A stretch of 64,000 bases of DNA from Methylobacterium sp. Leaf123 (lineage in GTDB: Bacteria; Pseudomonadota; Alphaproteobacteria; Rhizobiales; Beijerinckiaceae), in contig NZ_LMNS01000004.1 of the NCBI RefSeq assembly GCF_001423405.1, positions 148,057 to 212,056 of the forward strand, in the 5' to 3' direction. The translations under genes and the position numbers were made by a program. Below the pieces are notes generated by a model. That model was given only the letters and a program-made list of their open reading frames with translations, searched no databases and was not told the DNA's origin. This document shows positions 46,145 through 53,749 of this stretch, one piece after another. Each line of letters starts with the position of its first letter. The stretch's first letter is position 1.

Positions 46145-46460
46145 CGCCCTTCTCCTGTTCGGCGAGGGCGGCGCGGGCTCCGACCCTGCGGAGGTACGCC
46201 GGCGACAGGCTGGTCCAGTCGAAGTCGTCCTTGAACTCACCGCAGACGTGCTCGCGCGGCGTCATGGCGTGCCCGGCACCGAGGGCGAGCGATGCGCCCG
46301 TGATGCCGAGCGGTGCGGGCCTATCCGCGCCGGGGATCATTGCGGTGCGCCAACACTCACCGGCTCGGGAGTTCAGCGAGTGCCACCAATCGCAGCCGGC
46401 GCAGCAAGGGCCGTGCTGGTGATAGAAGGTGTCCAGCAGTTCTTGGCGCTCTTCACCCAC
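46137..46460 (-). CDS. phage-type cysteine-containing hypothetical protein
   Basis: 107 residues from a GTG after GAGGAGG. It contains CCAGCDWWHSLNS and GECWRTA with further Cys/His (HVCGEFKDDFDW), a spacing that could bind a metal. Similar small Cys-rich genes occur in the recombination/Ea region of lambdoid phages. It overlaps neighbours on both sides. Confidence 0.6.
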   Translation of the reverse strand: MGEERQELLDTFYHQHGPCCAGCDWWHSLNSRAGECWRTAMIPGADRPAPLGITGASLALGAGHAMTPREHVCGEFKDDFDWTSLSPAYLRRVGARAALAEQEKGDA

Positions 46461-46872
46461 GGTCTGCCTCCTCGATCTTGAGCGCACCACTGGCGGGGGT
46501 ATGGGGGTCGGAAGGGACGACGCTGAAGTCGGGCGGTCCTTCAATCCCGAGGGCGAAGGCGACCGTTTTCAGCGCCTCGACATCGGAGCAGCGCCGCACC
46601 TGATCCGCGATCTGGTCGGCAAGCCGGCGCCATTCTTGAAGCTCGCGCTCGCGCCAGCCGGCGATGATGCGATTGCTGTCGCGGGGCAGCTCTCGATGAA
46701 TGCGAACCCAGCCGCCCTCGCCTTCGGTCGGGCCAACGTGTGCATAGAGGCGCCCGACCTTCCGAACCGGCCAGAGAACCCACGGGGTTGCTCGCCACCG
46801 GTCCACGTTGACCCAGAGCAGATCCCCGACCTGTGCTTCGGCGACCGTGCGGGCGATGATCTGCTCAGCCAT
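46453..46872 (-). CDS. phage-type hypothetical protein, 139 residues
   Basis: Begins MAEQIIARTVAEAQVGDLLW, then VRKVGRLYAHVGPTEGEGGW, likely a small beta-barrel, and a helical C-terminus (LADQIADQVRRCSDVEALK). The ATG follows directly on a TAG in another frame. It lies within an overlap with the ORF that starts at 47414 (see that entry). No function recognised. Confidence 0.65.
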   Translation of the reverse strand: MAEQIIARTVAEAQVGDLLWVNVDRWRATPWVLWPVRKVGRLYAHVGPTEGEGGWVRIHRELPRDSNRIIAGWRERELQEWRRLADQIADQVRRCSDVEALKTVAFALGIEGPPDFSVVPSDPHTPASGALKIEEADRG

Positions 46873-47414
46873 CTAAGCCCCCCCCTTGCCGTGGCCGCGC
46901 GGGCGGCTCGAAGGTGGGCTCTCGTGATGCGGACGGGCCGCGACCACGACCCCGTTGCCGTCCAGACGACTTGATCATCTGACGTGAGGCGAGAGAGTGT
47001 GTCGCCGTCAGCCACCGCAGCAGCATCCGCGAACGGCTTCAGCGCCCCCTTCAGCGCCTCCACCTCGGCCTGTAGCTGGGCGGCGCGGGCCTCGGCGGCG
47101 AGGATGCGCTGATAGACGGCCTCGCCGTGCTTTGCGGTGTCGGCCTCGTCTGGGCTGTGGCCGCAGATGGACGAGCAGCAAACCGGGCAGACGATATCGT
47201 CGCCGTCAGGACCGTAGTTTCCGCCGCAATGCTCGGACGATCCAACCCAGCCGCAGTGCTCGCACTCGGTCAGATAGTACCGGCCGCGAACGGGCGTCGG
47301 CGGAGGCGCCGGAAGCCGGAAGTTCTCGGCCTCCTCGTGCATGGCCTGGATCTCGGCGTCGGTCGGCATGTCGTGGTCGCCATCAACCAGCGCATCGGGG
47401 TTGACGATGGCCAT
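46569..47414 (-). CDS. zinc-ribbon-like phage protein with probable frameshift at a G8 tract
   Basis: The N-terminal 175 or so residues look genuine: a cysteine cluster (LTECEHCGWVGSSEHCGG and IVCPVCCSSICGH) then a coiled coil (ILAAEARAAQLQAEVEALKG). Near the end is a run of eight G on the coding strand (46878-46885). As given, the frame then runs 304 bases through the next gene and gives unlikely sequence. With nine G it would stop at TAG (46873-46875) immediately before the next ATG. So the real product likely ends about 46873, or the tract is a slippage site. Confidence 0.6.
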   Translation of the reverse strand: MAIVNPDALVDGDHDMPTDAEIQAMHEEAENFRLPAPPPTPVRGRYYLTECEHCGWVGSSEHCGGNYGPDGDDIVCPVCCSSICGHSPDEADTAKHGEAVYQRILAAEARAAQLQAEVEALKGALKPFADAAAVADGDTLSRLTSDDQVVWTATGSWSRPVRITRAHLRAARAATARGGLRWLSRSSPARSPKHRSGICSGSTWTGGEQPRGFSGRFGRSGASMHTLARPKARAAGFAFIESCPATAIASSPAGASASFKNGAGLPTRSRIRCGAAPMSRR

Positions 47415-47417
47415 CGC

Positions 47418-48902
47418 TCAACCCTCCGCCTGTCCAGAGGGGGCCGGGTCGGACGGCGGGGTGGGGAGGCAATCTGCCGGCACCCACCAGCGAGGGTTCC
47501 ACCATTCGGTGCGATCAGCGACCTCGTAGAAGCCAGCCTGATAGGCGTCGGGCGAGTCGCGCCCCTCCTCCTCGTGGATCTCTTCCGCAGACCACCACCG
47601 AAGCTTGCGGACACCGCTATCGTAGAGCCACGCCCAGATCTCGGTCCCGTCCTTCGGCGCCGTGCTGATGTCCCTCCACCCCGCATCCGAGGGGGCTTCC
47701 GGGCGGGCCGCGAGGCAAAGCGGGCGAACTGCTTGGTGCACGGCATTCATCAGCCCTTGCGCAAAGTCGATCAGCAGAACCTTCTCGAACTCGTTGGGCG
47801 TGTGGCAGCCGACATCCGGACGGAACTCGTAGCTCTCAGCCTCCTCCACAATATCGACAGCGTTCAGCGCGGAGACGATGGCGCGGTCGATCTCCGCCGC
47901 CCCCGTGCGGGTGCTGTCGGGGGCGGGCTTGTTCGCCCGGTAGCGTTCGAGCTTGCGATCAACCATCGCATTCAGGGTGCTCAGACGGTCACGGGCCGCG
48001 CCGCGCGTCATCGGGTTGCTGCCGTAGGCGCCGTCTGCAATCTCCGCCGCCCCCGTGCGGGTGCTGTTGGGGGCGCGGGACAGGCCGCACGTCATGTTAT
48101 CGATCTGCGTCAGGATGCCGATAAGGTCGCCGGTCAGCGGCTTCCAATCGGGCGCATTCTCGCGCCAGTGCTTCTGCCACAGCGCAACGGCGAGGCTTTC
48201 AGCGTAGCGCTCGGCCTCCCCCGCATCGCCCGCCTGCCCGGCCGGCTGGGCGGCTATGAGGGCGCGGCCGAAGTTGATCGCCGCGGCTACGAACTTGCCG
48301 TCGGCCTCATATCGAGGATCGACGCCGGGTCCGTATTTCTCGTGGACCTCGGCAATCTGCACGCCACCGAGCCGCAGGTAGCCCGGCAGATCAGTGTCGC
48401 CCGTGTCGCCCAGGTGAAACGGGACAATCTCGTAAGTGGCCTCTCCCTGCGTCGCCGCCTCGCTCAGCGCCCGCACGCTATCCGGCACGCCCGGCGTGGC
48501 GGCCGGGGCGGGGGTGGCGCGGGTGTCGAACACATCCTTGCAGTTGACGCACCGGATGAGCGGGCCCGGTGCGTATCCGCCGCCGGGCTGCTTCTGGTCT
48601 ACGCGGGCATAGGAATGGCAGTCACACTCAGGACAGCGCCAAAGCCCCGCCGTCCTCTCGGCGCTGTCCGCACGGGGTGCGGCGAGAGCGGCACGGATCA
48701 CCTTGTCGGCGATGGCCTGCACCTCGCCGTGCCGGTCGCCGTGCCCTTCGGCGTCGAAATACCCGGACTGGGGTCCGTTCTGTGCCCACGGCAGGTTCAT
48801 CACCTGTGTAGCGATATCGCTTGCCGGGTCGTACACGGGCGCGCCAAACGGGTTCGTCTTCGTCCCGGCGCCTTCCGCGCCCTGTGTCTGGGAGTGCGTC
48901 AT
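47418..48902 (-). CDS. Ead/Ea22-like phage protein with C-terminal DUF551-like domain
   Basis: 494 residues, mosaic. A zinc-ribbon-like start (WRCPECDCHSYARVD, IRCVNCKDVFD), a middle like lambdoid Ea22/Ead proteins (DPRYEADGKFVAAAINFGRA), two copies of STRTGAAEI 50 residues apart, and a C-terminal DUF551-like stretch (WRDISTAPKDGTEIWAWLYD, ending in WWNPRWWVPADCLP). Such proteins are accessory genes of unknown role. It stops 4 bases before the next start. Confidence 0.75.
   Translation of the reverse strand: MTHSQTQGAEGAGTKTNPFGAPVYDPASDIATQVMNLPWAQNGPQSGYFDAEGHGDRHGEVQAIADKVIRAALAAPRADSAERTAGLWRCPECDCHSYARVDQKQPGGGYAPGPLIRCVNCKDVFDTRATPAPAATPGVPDSVRALSEAATQGEATYEIVPFHLGDTGDTDLPGYLRLGGVQIAEVHEKYGPGVDPRYEADGKFVAAAINFGRALIAAQPAGQAGDAGEAERYAESLAVALWQKHWRENAPDWKPLTGDLIGILTQIDNMTCGLSRAPNSTRTGAAEIADGAYGSNPMTRGAARDRLSTLNAMVDRKLERYRANKPAPDSTRTGAAEIDRAIVSALNAVDIVEEAESYEFRPDVGCHTPNEFEKVLLIDFAQGLMNAVHQAVRPLCLAARPEAPSDAGWRDISTAPKDGTEIWAWLYDSGVRKLRWWSAEEIHEEEGRDSPDAYQAGFYEVADRTEWWNPRWWVPADCLPTPPSDPAPSGQAEG
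47890..47917. repeat. 28-bp direct repeat, copy 1
   Basis: Identical to 48040-48067, exactly 150 bp away, within the Ead-like gene, so it preserves reading frame and encodes STRTGAAEI twice. Confidence 0.85.
48040..48067. repeat. 28-bp direct repeat, copy 2
   Basis: Second copy of the repeat at 47890-47917; see that entry. The 50-codon spacing suggests internal duplication or modular exchange. Confidence 0.85.
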
Positions 48903-48918
48903 GGCTGGTGCTCCGGGC

Positions 48919-50034
48919 TCACTCGGCCGCGATCAGGGTGGGGGACGACGAGAAGTCTTCGGCGCGCAGATGCTTGCCGTCAGGCGTCACGAGACTGAGA
49001 ATGTGCGGGACGCGGAGAACTTCGGCCTCTGCCTCTTGGCGCGTGTAGCGCCCAGCAAAGGTCATGTCGGCGGTGTAGCCGCAGTATTGCGCGCCGTAAT
49101 AGCAGTCGTTCTTGCGCGACCAGATGCGATAGACCGGTGCTGATCCGAACGCGATCTTCTTCAGGAGAGCCGCGCGCTCGAAGTCCTCGCTCCTGACGGC
49201 GCGGCCGATCTCTCGCTCGATCCGCTCGCGGCGCTTCCCGTCATTCCGCTTCCGCCGGAGGTCGGGCGGCGGCGCAGTGAACATCTCGAACGCCGAGGCG
49301 AAGGTGACGCCAAACCGACCAACCTGAATGGCCCATCGGTCGTTGAGCGAGTAGAACGCCCGCCCGCGCAGCACACGGCCCTTCCTGTCGATGAACCACG
49401 CGACCGCGCCGTGCTCCAAGAGCCCGCCGTCTGCCGCCTTCCGGCACCGGTCGCCGTTCGTGTAGCGAGCCCGACCCAATTCCGGGTTGAAGTGCCAGGA
49501 CTCGCGCGCCTGTCGCTCAATCCACTCCACGGCCGGCAGTTCGCCTGAACTGGCTCCGCAACGCTGGTCGCGAGGCGCCTTGACCTTCAGTTCGGCCCGC
49601 CCGCCCAGCCAAGCCAAGATACGGCGGGTCTCCAAGTCCATCCGCAGCCGGTCGAGGTACGGCGCCCGATCCCGTTTATCGAAGTCGTAGCGCCGGCCGT
49701 TCCGGTTCTCCTGCGTGGCCTGTTCCGACCAGAACTCCACCTCAATGGATCGGCCATGACACTCTGCCTTCGCGCGCAGATCGCCACGCTCGGCGACACG
49801 GTAGTCCTTGCTGATGCTGCGGTGCCGCTTCAGCACCTCCGGATCGGCCGAGACGCGCCACCCGCGCCGCCGCATCCAAGCCGTTAGCGGCTCGAAAATC
49901 TCGGCCCGGAAGGTCGGGTCGTTCGGATCGTCCTGCCAGATGCCGATGGAGGTGCCGTGCAGGTTGATGTCGAGCTTGCGCATAGCGATGCCCATGGGTG
50001 CGGCGGCGGTGGGGAAATCGAGGATCGCGCTCAC
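48919..50034 (-). CDS. phage-type hypothetical protein with UVR-like motif
   Basis: 371 residues from GTG. The N-terminal part has LHGTSIGIWQDDPNDPTF and DLETRRILAWLGGRAELKV, not recognised. Near residue 290-315, ERIEREIGRAVRSEDFERA then ALLKKIA matches the UVR motif (UvrB/UvrC, ClpC-like coiled-coil pair). The GTG overlaps the stop of the upstream small gene (GTGA). UVR motifs mediate protein contacts, so this alone does not show a repair role. Confidence 0.65.
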   Translation of the reverse strand: MSAILDFPTAAAPMGIAMRKLDINLHGTSIGIWQDDPNDPTFRAEIFEPLTAWMRRRGWRVSADPEVLKRHRSISKDYRVAERGDLRAKAECHGRSIEVEFWSEQATQENRNGRRYDFDKRDRAPYLDRLRMDLETRRILAWLGGRAELKVKAPRDQRCGASSGELPAVEWIERQARESWHFNPELGRARYTNGDRCRKAADGGLLEHGAVAWFIDRKGRVLRGRAFYSLNDRWAIQVGRFGVTFASAFEMFTAPPPDLRRKRNDGKRRERIEREIGRAVRSEDFERAALLKKIAFGSAPVYRIWSRKNDCYYGAQYCGYTADMTFAGRYTRQEAEAEVLRVPHILSLVTPDGKHLRAEDFSSSPTLIAAE

Positions 50035-50279
50035 AGGCCACCCCCATCCCGCTTACCGTGCGGGATCGGATTGGAGGACGGGGAGAGGGACGCGCGACGG
50101 GCGTTCTTCCGGCGGCGCTTTTCCTCCGCTGCAGAACGGCGCGCCTCCGCATTCTCGGGGCTCTGTGGAACAGGCTCCGGGGCGTGGCTTATGGAGTGGC
50201 CTGCGAAGGCAAGCGCCTCCAAGGCGGCTGCCGCGAGCAGTCCGTGCCCGCCAAGTAAGATGCGACGTCCCACCATCAC
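50031..50279 (-). CDS. small phage-type protein
   Basis: 82 residues: a hydrophobic N-terminus (ILLGGHGLLAAAALEALAF) that could insert in a membrane, and a basic tail (EEKRRRKNARRAS). Starts at GTG 50279 or ATG 50276. It overlaps both neighbours by 4 bases. Confidence 0.5.
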   Translation of the reverse strand: MMVGRRILLGGHGLLAAAALEALAFAGHSISHAPEPVPQSPENAEARRSAAEEKRRRKNARRASLSPSSNPIPHGKRDGGGL

Positions 50280-51013
50280 GCCGCCTCCCCTGTCGCAAGA
50301 GGGGTTGCCGGGGGTGCGTCGAGGCGGGGCCTGTTCAGCCTGATGGTCTTCGGCTCATCCCAGAAACCGTCTGCGATCTCCAAGCGGTCGCGCCAGCCGG
50401 GCCGCGAGATGCGCGCCACTCGGCAGTGCGGCAGGAACCGAGCGACAGCGCGCAGAAACAGGTCGTCGCTGATGCCGAGCCCGCCGAGGCCGATCTCCTC
50501 CCGGTAGCTCGGAGCCCCAGCGATGATCGCGGGTGTCCGCACCGTATGGCAGACATCGTTGTAGCCGGCAGGCTGCCCGATGCTCCACGGGCCCCGGATG
50601 CGGACGAGGCGGCCTGCGTGGGGTCCATCCGCCATCAGGCAATCGACCGGCCAACCGCCGCAGCCCTCGCTCGGAGGCGTCGCCAGGATCGTGAACCGTT
50701 CGGCCTGACCGTTGACGTACCGGACCTGCTCCGTCTCGGCGAACTCGCCTTGGAAGCCCCACTGATGCACCCGGCCATCGGCATGGCGGGCGACGAGTGC
50801 CTGACCCTCTCGGACGAAGGACTGGCCGGGCCAATCGCGAAGCGGGCGGTCAACCTTCAGCCACAGATCCGGAGAGTTGGCATAGCCGTCCATCCAGCGA
50901 ACCGTGGCGCCGAGCAGCCATTCCGGCAGCGGTTGCGGACCTACGGGAAGACCGACCCATTCGAAGGAGGGCCCCGCCCTCTCCCGAAGCTCGGGGGTGA
51001 TGGCGGGGGTCAT
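50276..51013 (-). CDS. phage-type hypothetical protein, 245 residues
   Basis: Rich in tryptophan and glycine (FEWVGLPVGPQPLPEWLLG, RVHQWGFQGEFAE), mostly beta in appearance, with WPVDCLMADGPHAGRLV and a final DRLEIADGFWD. It is coupled by ATGA to the upstream gene. No family recognised. Confidence 0.65.
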   Translation of the reverse strand: MTPAITPELRERAGPSFEWVGLPVGPQPLPEWLLGATVRWMDGYANSPDLWLKVDRPLRDWPGQSFVREGQALVARHADGRVHQWGFQGEFAETEQVRYVNGQAERFTILATPPSEGCGGWPVDCLMADGPHAGRLVRIRGPWSIGQPAGYNDVCHTVRTPAIIAGAPSYREEIGLGGLGISDDLFLRAVARFLPHCRVARISRPGWRDRLEIADGFWDEPKTIRLNRPRLDAPPATPLATGEAA

Positions 51014-51363
51014 GCGGCAAGCCTCATCTCAGCGATCAAACGGCGGCAGTGGCGGAGAGCGGCGTCCTCGCCAAAGTCCCGAGCCGTGTCGCGGAAGTCG
51101 CTTTCCAGATCAGCGCGCTTCACCCATCCCGGCACTTGGACGGCGTTGATGGCCGCCATGATCTTGCGGGCGTGCTTCGCGCGTGCGGCGCGGTGGGCTA
51201 TCAGCCTCTCGCGAAAGGCCGGCGAACTCTCGCTGTGCCGAGCGGCCACGCGGGCAACCCTGCCCTCGCTCAGGCCCAACTCGACCGCCACTTCCATGTA
51301 GCTCCCGCCCCGCTCAAGCAGGGCGACGACTGCGGCTTCGTCAACGATCTTGCGGTCGGCCAT
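51010..51363 (-). CDS. helix-turn-helix phage-type protein
   Basis: 117 residues. The N-terminus VVALLERGGSYMEVAVELG then LSEGRVARVAARHS is a clear helix-turn-helix of the homeodomain-like kind. The rest is helical. Possibly a regulator or small terminase-like DNA-binding protein. Stop/start overlaps on both sides (TAATG upstream). Confidence 0.6.
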   Translation of the reverse strand: MADRKIVDEAAVVALLERGGSYMEVAVELGLSEGRVARVAARHSESSPAFRERLIAHRAARAKHARKIMAAINAVQVPGWVKRADLESDFRDTARDFGEDAALRHCRRLIAEMRLAA

Positions 51364-51764
51364 TATGCAGCGCTCCCGAAGGAGCCGAAGCCAGCCTCGT
51401 ATTCAGACCAGTTCGAGGACAGGATCGCATGCCGAAGCGCGGCGCCCATGTTGCCGGGCTCAAGGCGGTCGGTCTCATCCACCAGCCGATGGCACTCATC
51501 CGGATCGGCGAGCTCGAGCAGCGCCTTGTTCAGACTGTCGAGCCGCGCCCAGATCGCCTTGTCCGCGTCCTGGCAGATCTCGCGGATGCCGGTGTCGGTC
51601 GGCGCGAGGATGTGGCCGGCGGCATGCCGGATGTAGAGGCCGGTGAGGTGCTGAATGGCGTCAGTGACGGAGGATGCCAGACCGCTGATGTGTGCGTACT
51701 TGGCGTGCTCGGCGTCAGACAGCGGCGTCGGCCGGGCCCAGACGTGCGGGGAGGGCGCGTTCAC
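51363..51764 (-). CDS. phage-type hypothetical protein, 133 residues
   Basis: Starts at GTG overlapping the TGA of the upstream microprotein (GTGA). Helical: ASSVTDAIQHLTGLYIRHAA, AIWARLDSLNKALLELAD. It resembles the small acidic proteins of phage accessory regions (Acb2-like in general look, but I cannot claim membership). Function unknown. Confidence 0.6.
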   Translation of the reverse strand: MNAPSPHVWARPTPLSDAEHAKYAHISGLASSVTDAIQHLTGLYIRHAAGHILAPTDTGIREICQDADKAIWARLDSLNKALLELADPDECHRLVDETDRLEPGNMGAALRHAILSSNWSEYEAGFGSFGSAA

Positions 51765-51916
51765 GGCTCTTCTCCGTCGAAGGGATAGTCAATCGGAAGG
51801 GTGAAGCCGCCGCGGTGCTGGTCGGCAAGCTTGATGGCGGCCGTCCGCTCGAAGATGACGGCGACGATGCTGGCCGCGGCTAGGATGGCGACGCAGGCGA
51901 GGGCGAAAATGGCCAT
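51761..51916 (-). CDS. 51-residue single-pass membrane protein
   Basis: MAIFALACVAILAAASIVAV is a membrane helix directly at the N-terminus, followed by a short polar tail (FTLPIDYPFDGEEP). It starts 1 base after the tape-measure frame stops and its stop overlaps the next GTG. Small phage membrane proteins of this shape include holin-like and superinfection-exclusion proteins; neither can be shown here. Confidence 0.65.
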   Translation of the reverse strand: MAIFALACVAILAAASIVAVIFERTAAIKLADQHRGGFTLPIDYPFDGEEP

Positions 51917-51917
51917 C

Positions 51918-53271
51918 TCACGCCTCCGCCATCTGCTGCTGCCAGCGCTGGCCGGCCTCGTGATGAAGGCGGTGCGCGTCCCGCAGGCTCAGCATTTCGG
52001 CGAGCTTTGCGAGGATGACGCGCGTGCCGGGCGTGGCCGGAAGGTTGTCGAGTAGCGTCCGCGCATCGTCTTCCGAGATGACGAACTTTGCCGTGCCGTC
52101 TGACCAGTGCGCGCCCATGGTGAGGCGCGAGTTGATCCGGCGAACGTACTCGACCGTGGCGTCGCTCAGCAGGCCGTATCGGCGCGCCAATTCCTCAGCG
52201 CCCTTGGAGGGCTCAGCAAAGGACCGGGCGAGCACCTGCCCGCCCTCGGTCGCGTCGAGGCCGAGCGTCGCGGCGAAATCCCTCCCTACGGCTGCGATCG
52301 GCGCGAGGCTGTCACGGCCAATCTTTCCGGTCTTCACCAATTCGAGGGTGAGGGCACGCGCGGCGGTGATCGAGATGTCGCTTGCCGCTACGGTGGCGTT
52401 GGCGATTCCCTCGATGTCTCCCACGGTCGCGCCCGCGTCCCGGCCGATGCCAGCGAGAGCTCGGCGAATGTCCGCCTGCGTTCCCTGCCACGACAGCCCA
52501 GCGGCGACGCCAGCCACGCCGATCCCGACAAGTCCACCCACGAGCAACCGCGCGGGCGTCACGAGGCCCACGAGGAAATTGCCGATTTCCTTCAGAGCGC
52601 CACCGACGCCACCCTGAGCGCCCGAGAGGATCTGATAGACCTGCCCGCCCTGGGTCGCGACGACCTGAAAGGCCGATGAGCCCGACAGCAGCATCGTGGT
52701 CGCGTCGTTCACCTGAAAGCCGAGATTCTGCCAAGCCTGCCCGTGCAGGGCGGTCGCCTTCGTGCTGTTCTCGTTGGCGGCTGTCGTCGCTCGAATGGCG
52801 GCAACCTGTCCTGCGAAAGACTCCTTGGTCCGAGCCAATGCGGCGGAGCGCTCGACCTCGGAAATCGCGCCGATCTTTGCGGCCTGGGCGATTTCGGTGA
52901 GCTGTGCTCGATAAGCCTGCCCGGCGGCGAACAGCGGATTGAACTTGGCCCGCACCCGATCGAGCTCGGCCCCGTACGCGGCGACGTCCTCGCCGCGGTT
53001 CGGCACGACCAACTGCTGGTTCACCTGCTTCTGCGCGGCGGCCTATGGACCCGACGAGCTGATCCCATTTCCGACCAATATTCGTTACCGAGCCAGCGCC
53101 GCGGGTCAGTGTGGCGGCGGTCCTGTCGATCGCCCCTTGAAGCTTGTCTTCAGTTTCGAGCGACTTGTCGGCTGCAGCCTGCGCCGACTTCATGGCGCGC
53201 ACGTATCGCGCGGTGCCTTCATCGGCGCCGCGGGCGTCGACGATCAGCTGGGTAAGGACTTGGTTCGCCAT
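51918..53271 (-). pseudogene. phage tail tape-measure protein, frameshifted and shortened
   Basis: The N-terminus (ATG 53271) reads ANQVLTQLIVDARGADEGTA and AMKSAQAAADKSLE. Near 53041-53046 the frame shifts: KWDQLVGSI is continued by AAAQKQVNQQLVVPN in another frame. The second frame has tape-measure hallmarks (LGFQVNDATTMLLSGSSAFQ, ATQGGQVYQIL, KEIGNFLVGLVTP, AEELARRYGLLSDATVEYV). After VEYVRRI the sequence turns into an unrelated 66-residue tail starting MGAHWSDGTA, so the rest of the tape measure (usually several hundred residues) is missing. It cannot make a functional tail ruler. Confidence 0.8.
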
Positions 53272-53292
53272 CGGAGGCCCCGAAATGGAATG

Positions 53293-53320
53293 CCTCGACG
53301 CCTGTCAGGCGGCGTCGAGG
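53293..53320. repeat. inverted repeat between two phage genes
   Basis: CCTCGACGCC (53293-53302) and GGCGTCGAGG (53311-53320) form a 10-bp perfect stem with an 8-base loop. It lies 21 bases before the tape-measure start. No T run follows on either strand, so it is not a typical terminator. Confidence 0.6.
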
Positions 53321-53430
53321 ATTTCGCCGGCCGCGCCCCCGGAGTTGGGGCCGCCGGCTGTCAGCTGTTTTTCTCGGCCACCTGCTGACCGGGCCGCCGC
53401 GCGGAGATGCCGAAACCGCGCGCGGGGAAA

Positions 53431-53727
53431 TCAGGCTGCGATCCAGGCCAGCCGGTCGCCAGCGTCGCAGAAAATCTGGCGAGTGACGTCCGCGGCAACG
53501 AAGATGCGACCTTCACCGTCCGGACTAGCGTCGGGGTTCGGGCCGACAGCGACGAAAGCATCGACGGAGGCGCGGACCTCGAACGCGATCATCGGCACGG
53601 ACGGCGCCTTCAGCGTCGTGACGCCGGGGTTGGCCATCGTGTGGGACCACGCAGGCCGCTTCATCAGCGCCACGCTCTGATAGTTCGCGATCGGCGCACA
53701 GGTGACGTGGAGACCGTTCAGGGCCAT
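53431..53727 (-). CDS. phage-type structural hypothetical protein
   Basis: 98 residues, beta-rich: MALNGLHVTCAPIANYQSVA, MIAFEVRASVDAFVAVGPNP, GRIFVAADVTRQIF, ending GDRLAWIAA. The pattern is like small head-surface or head-tail proteins next to capsid proteases. It starts 22 bases after the S49 protease gene. Exact role unknown. Confidence 0.65.
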   Translation of the reverse strand: MALNGLHVTCAPIANYQSVALMKRPAWSHTMANPGVTTLKAPSVPMIAFEVRASVDAFVAVGPNPDASPDGEGRIFVAADVTRQIFCDAGDRLAWIAA

Positions 53728-53749
53728 TTCGATTTCTCCGTTTAAGGGA

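Noticed and set aside
53361..53561. 66-residue minus-strand ORF ending before the tape measure
   Set aside because: Most of it overlaps the 98-residue phage gene in another frame; only its last part is discussed as a possible chaperone remnant.
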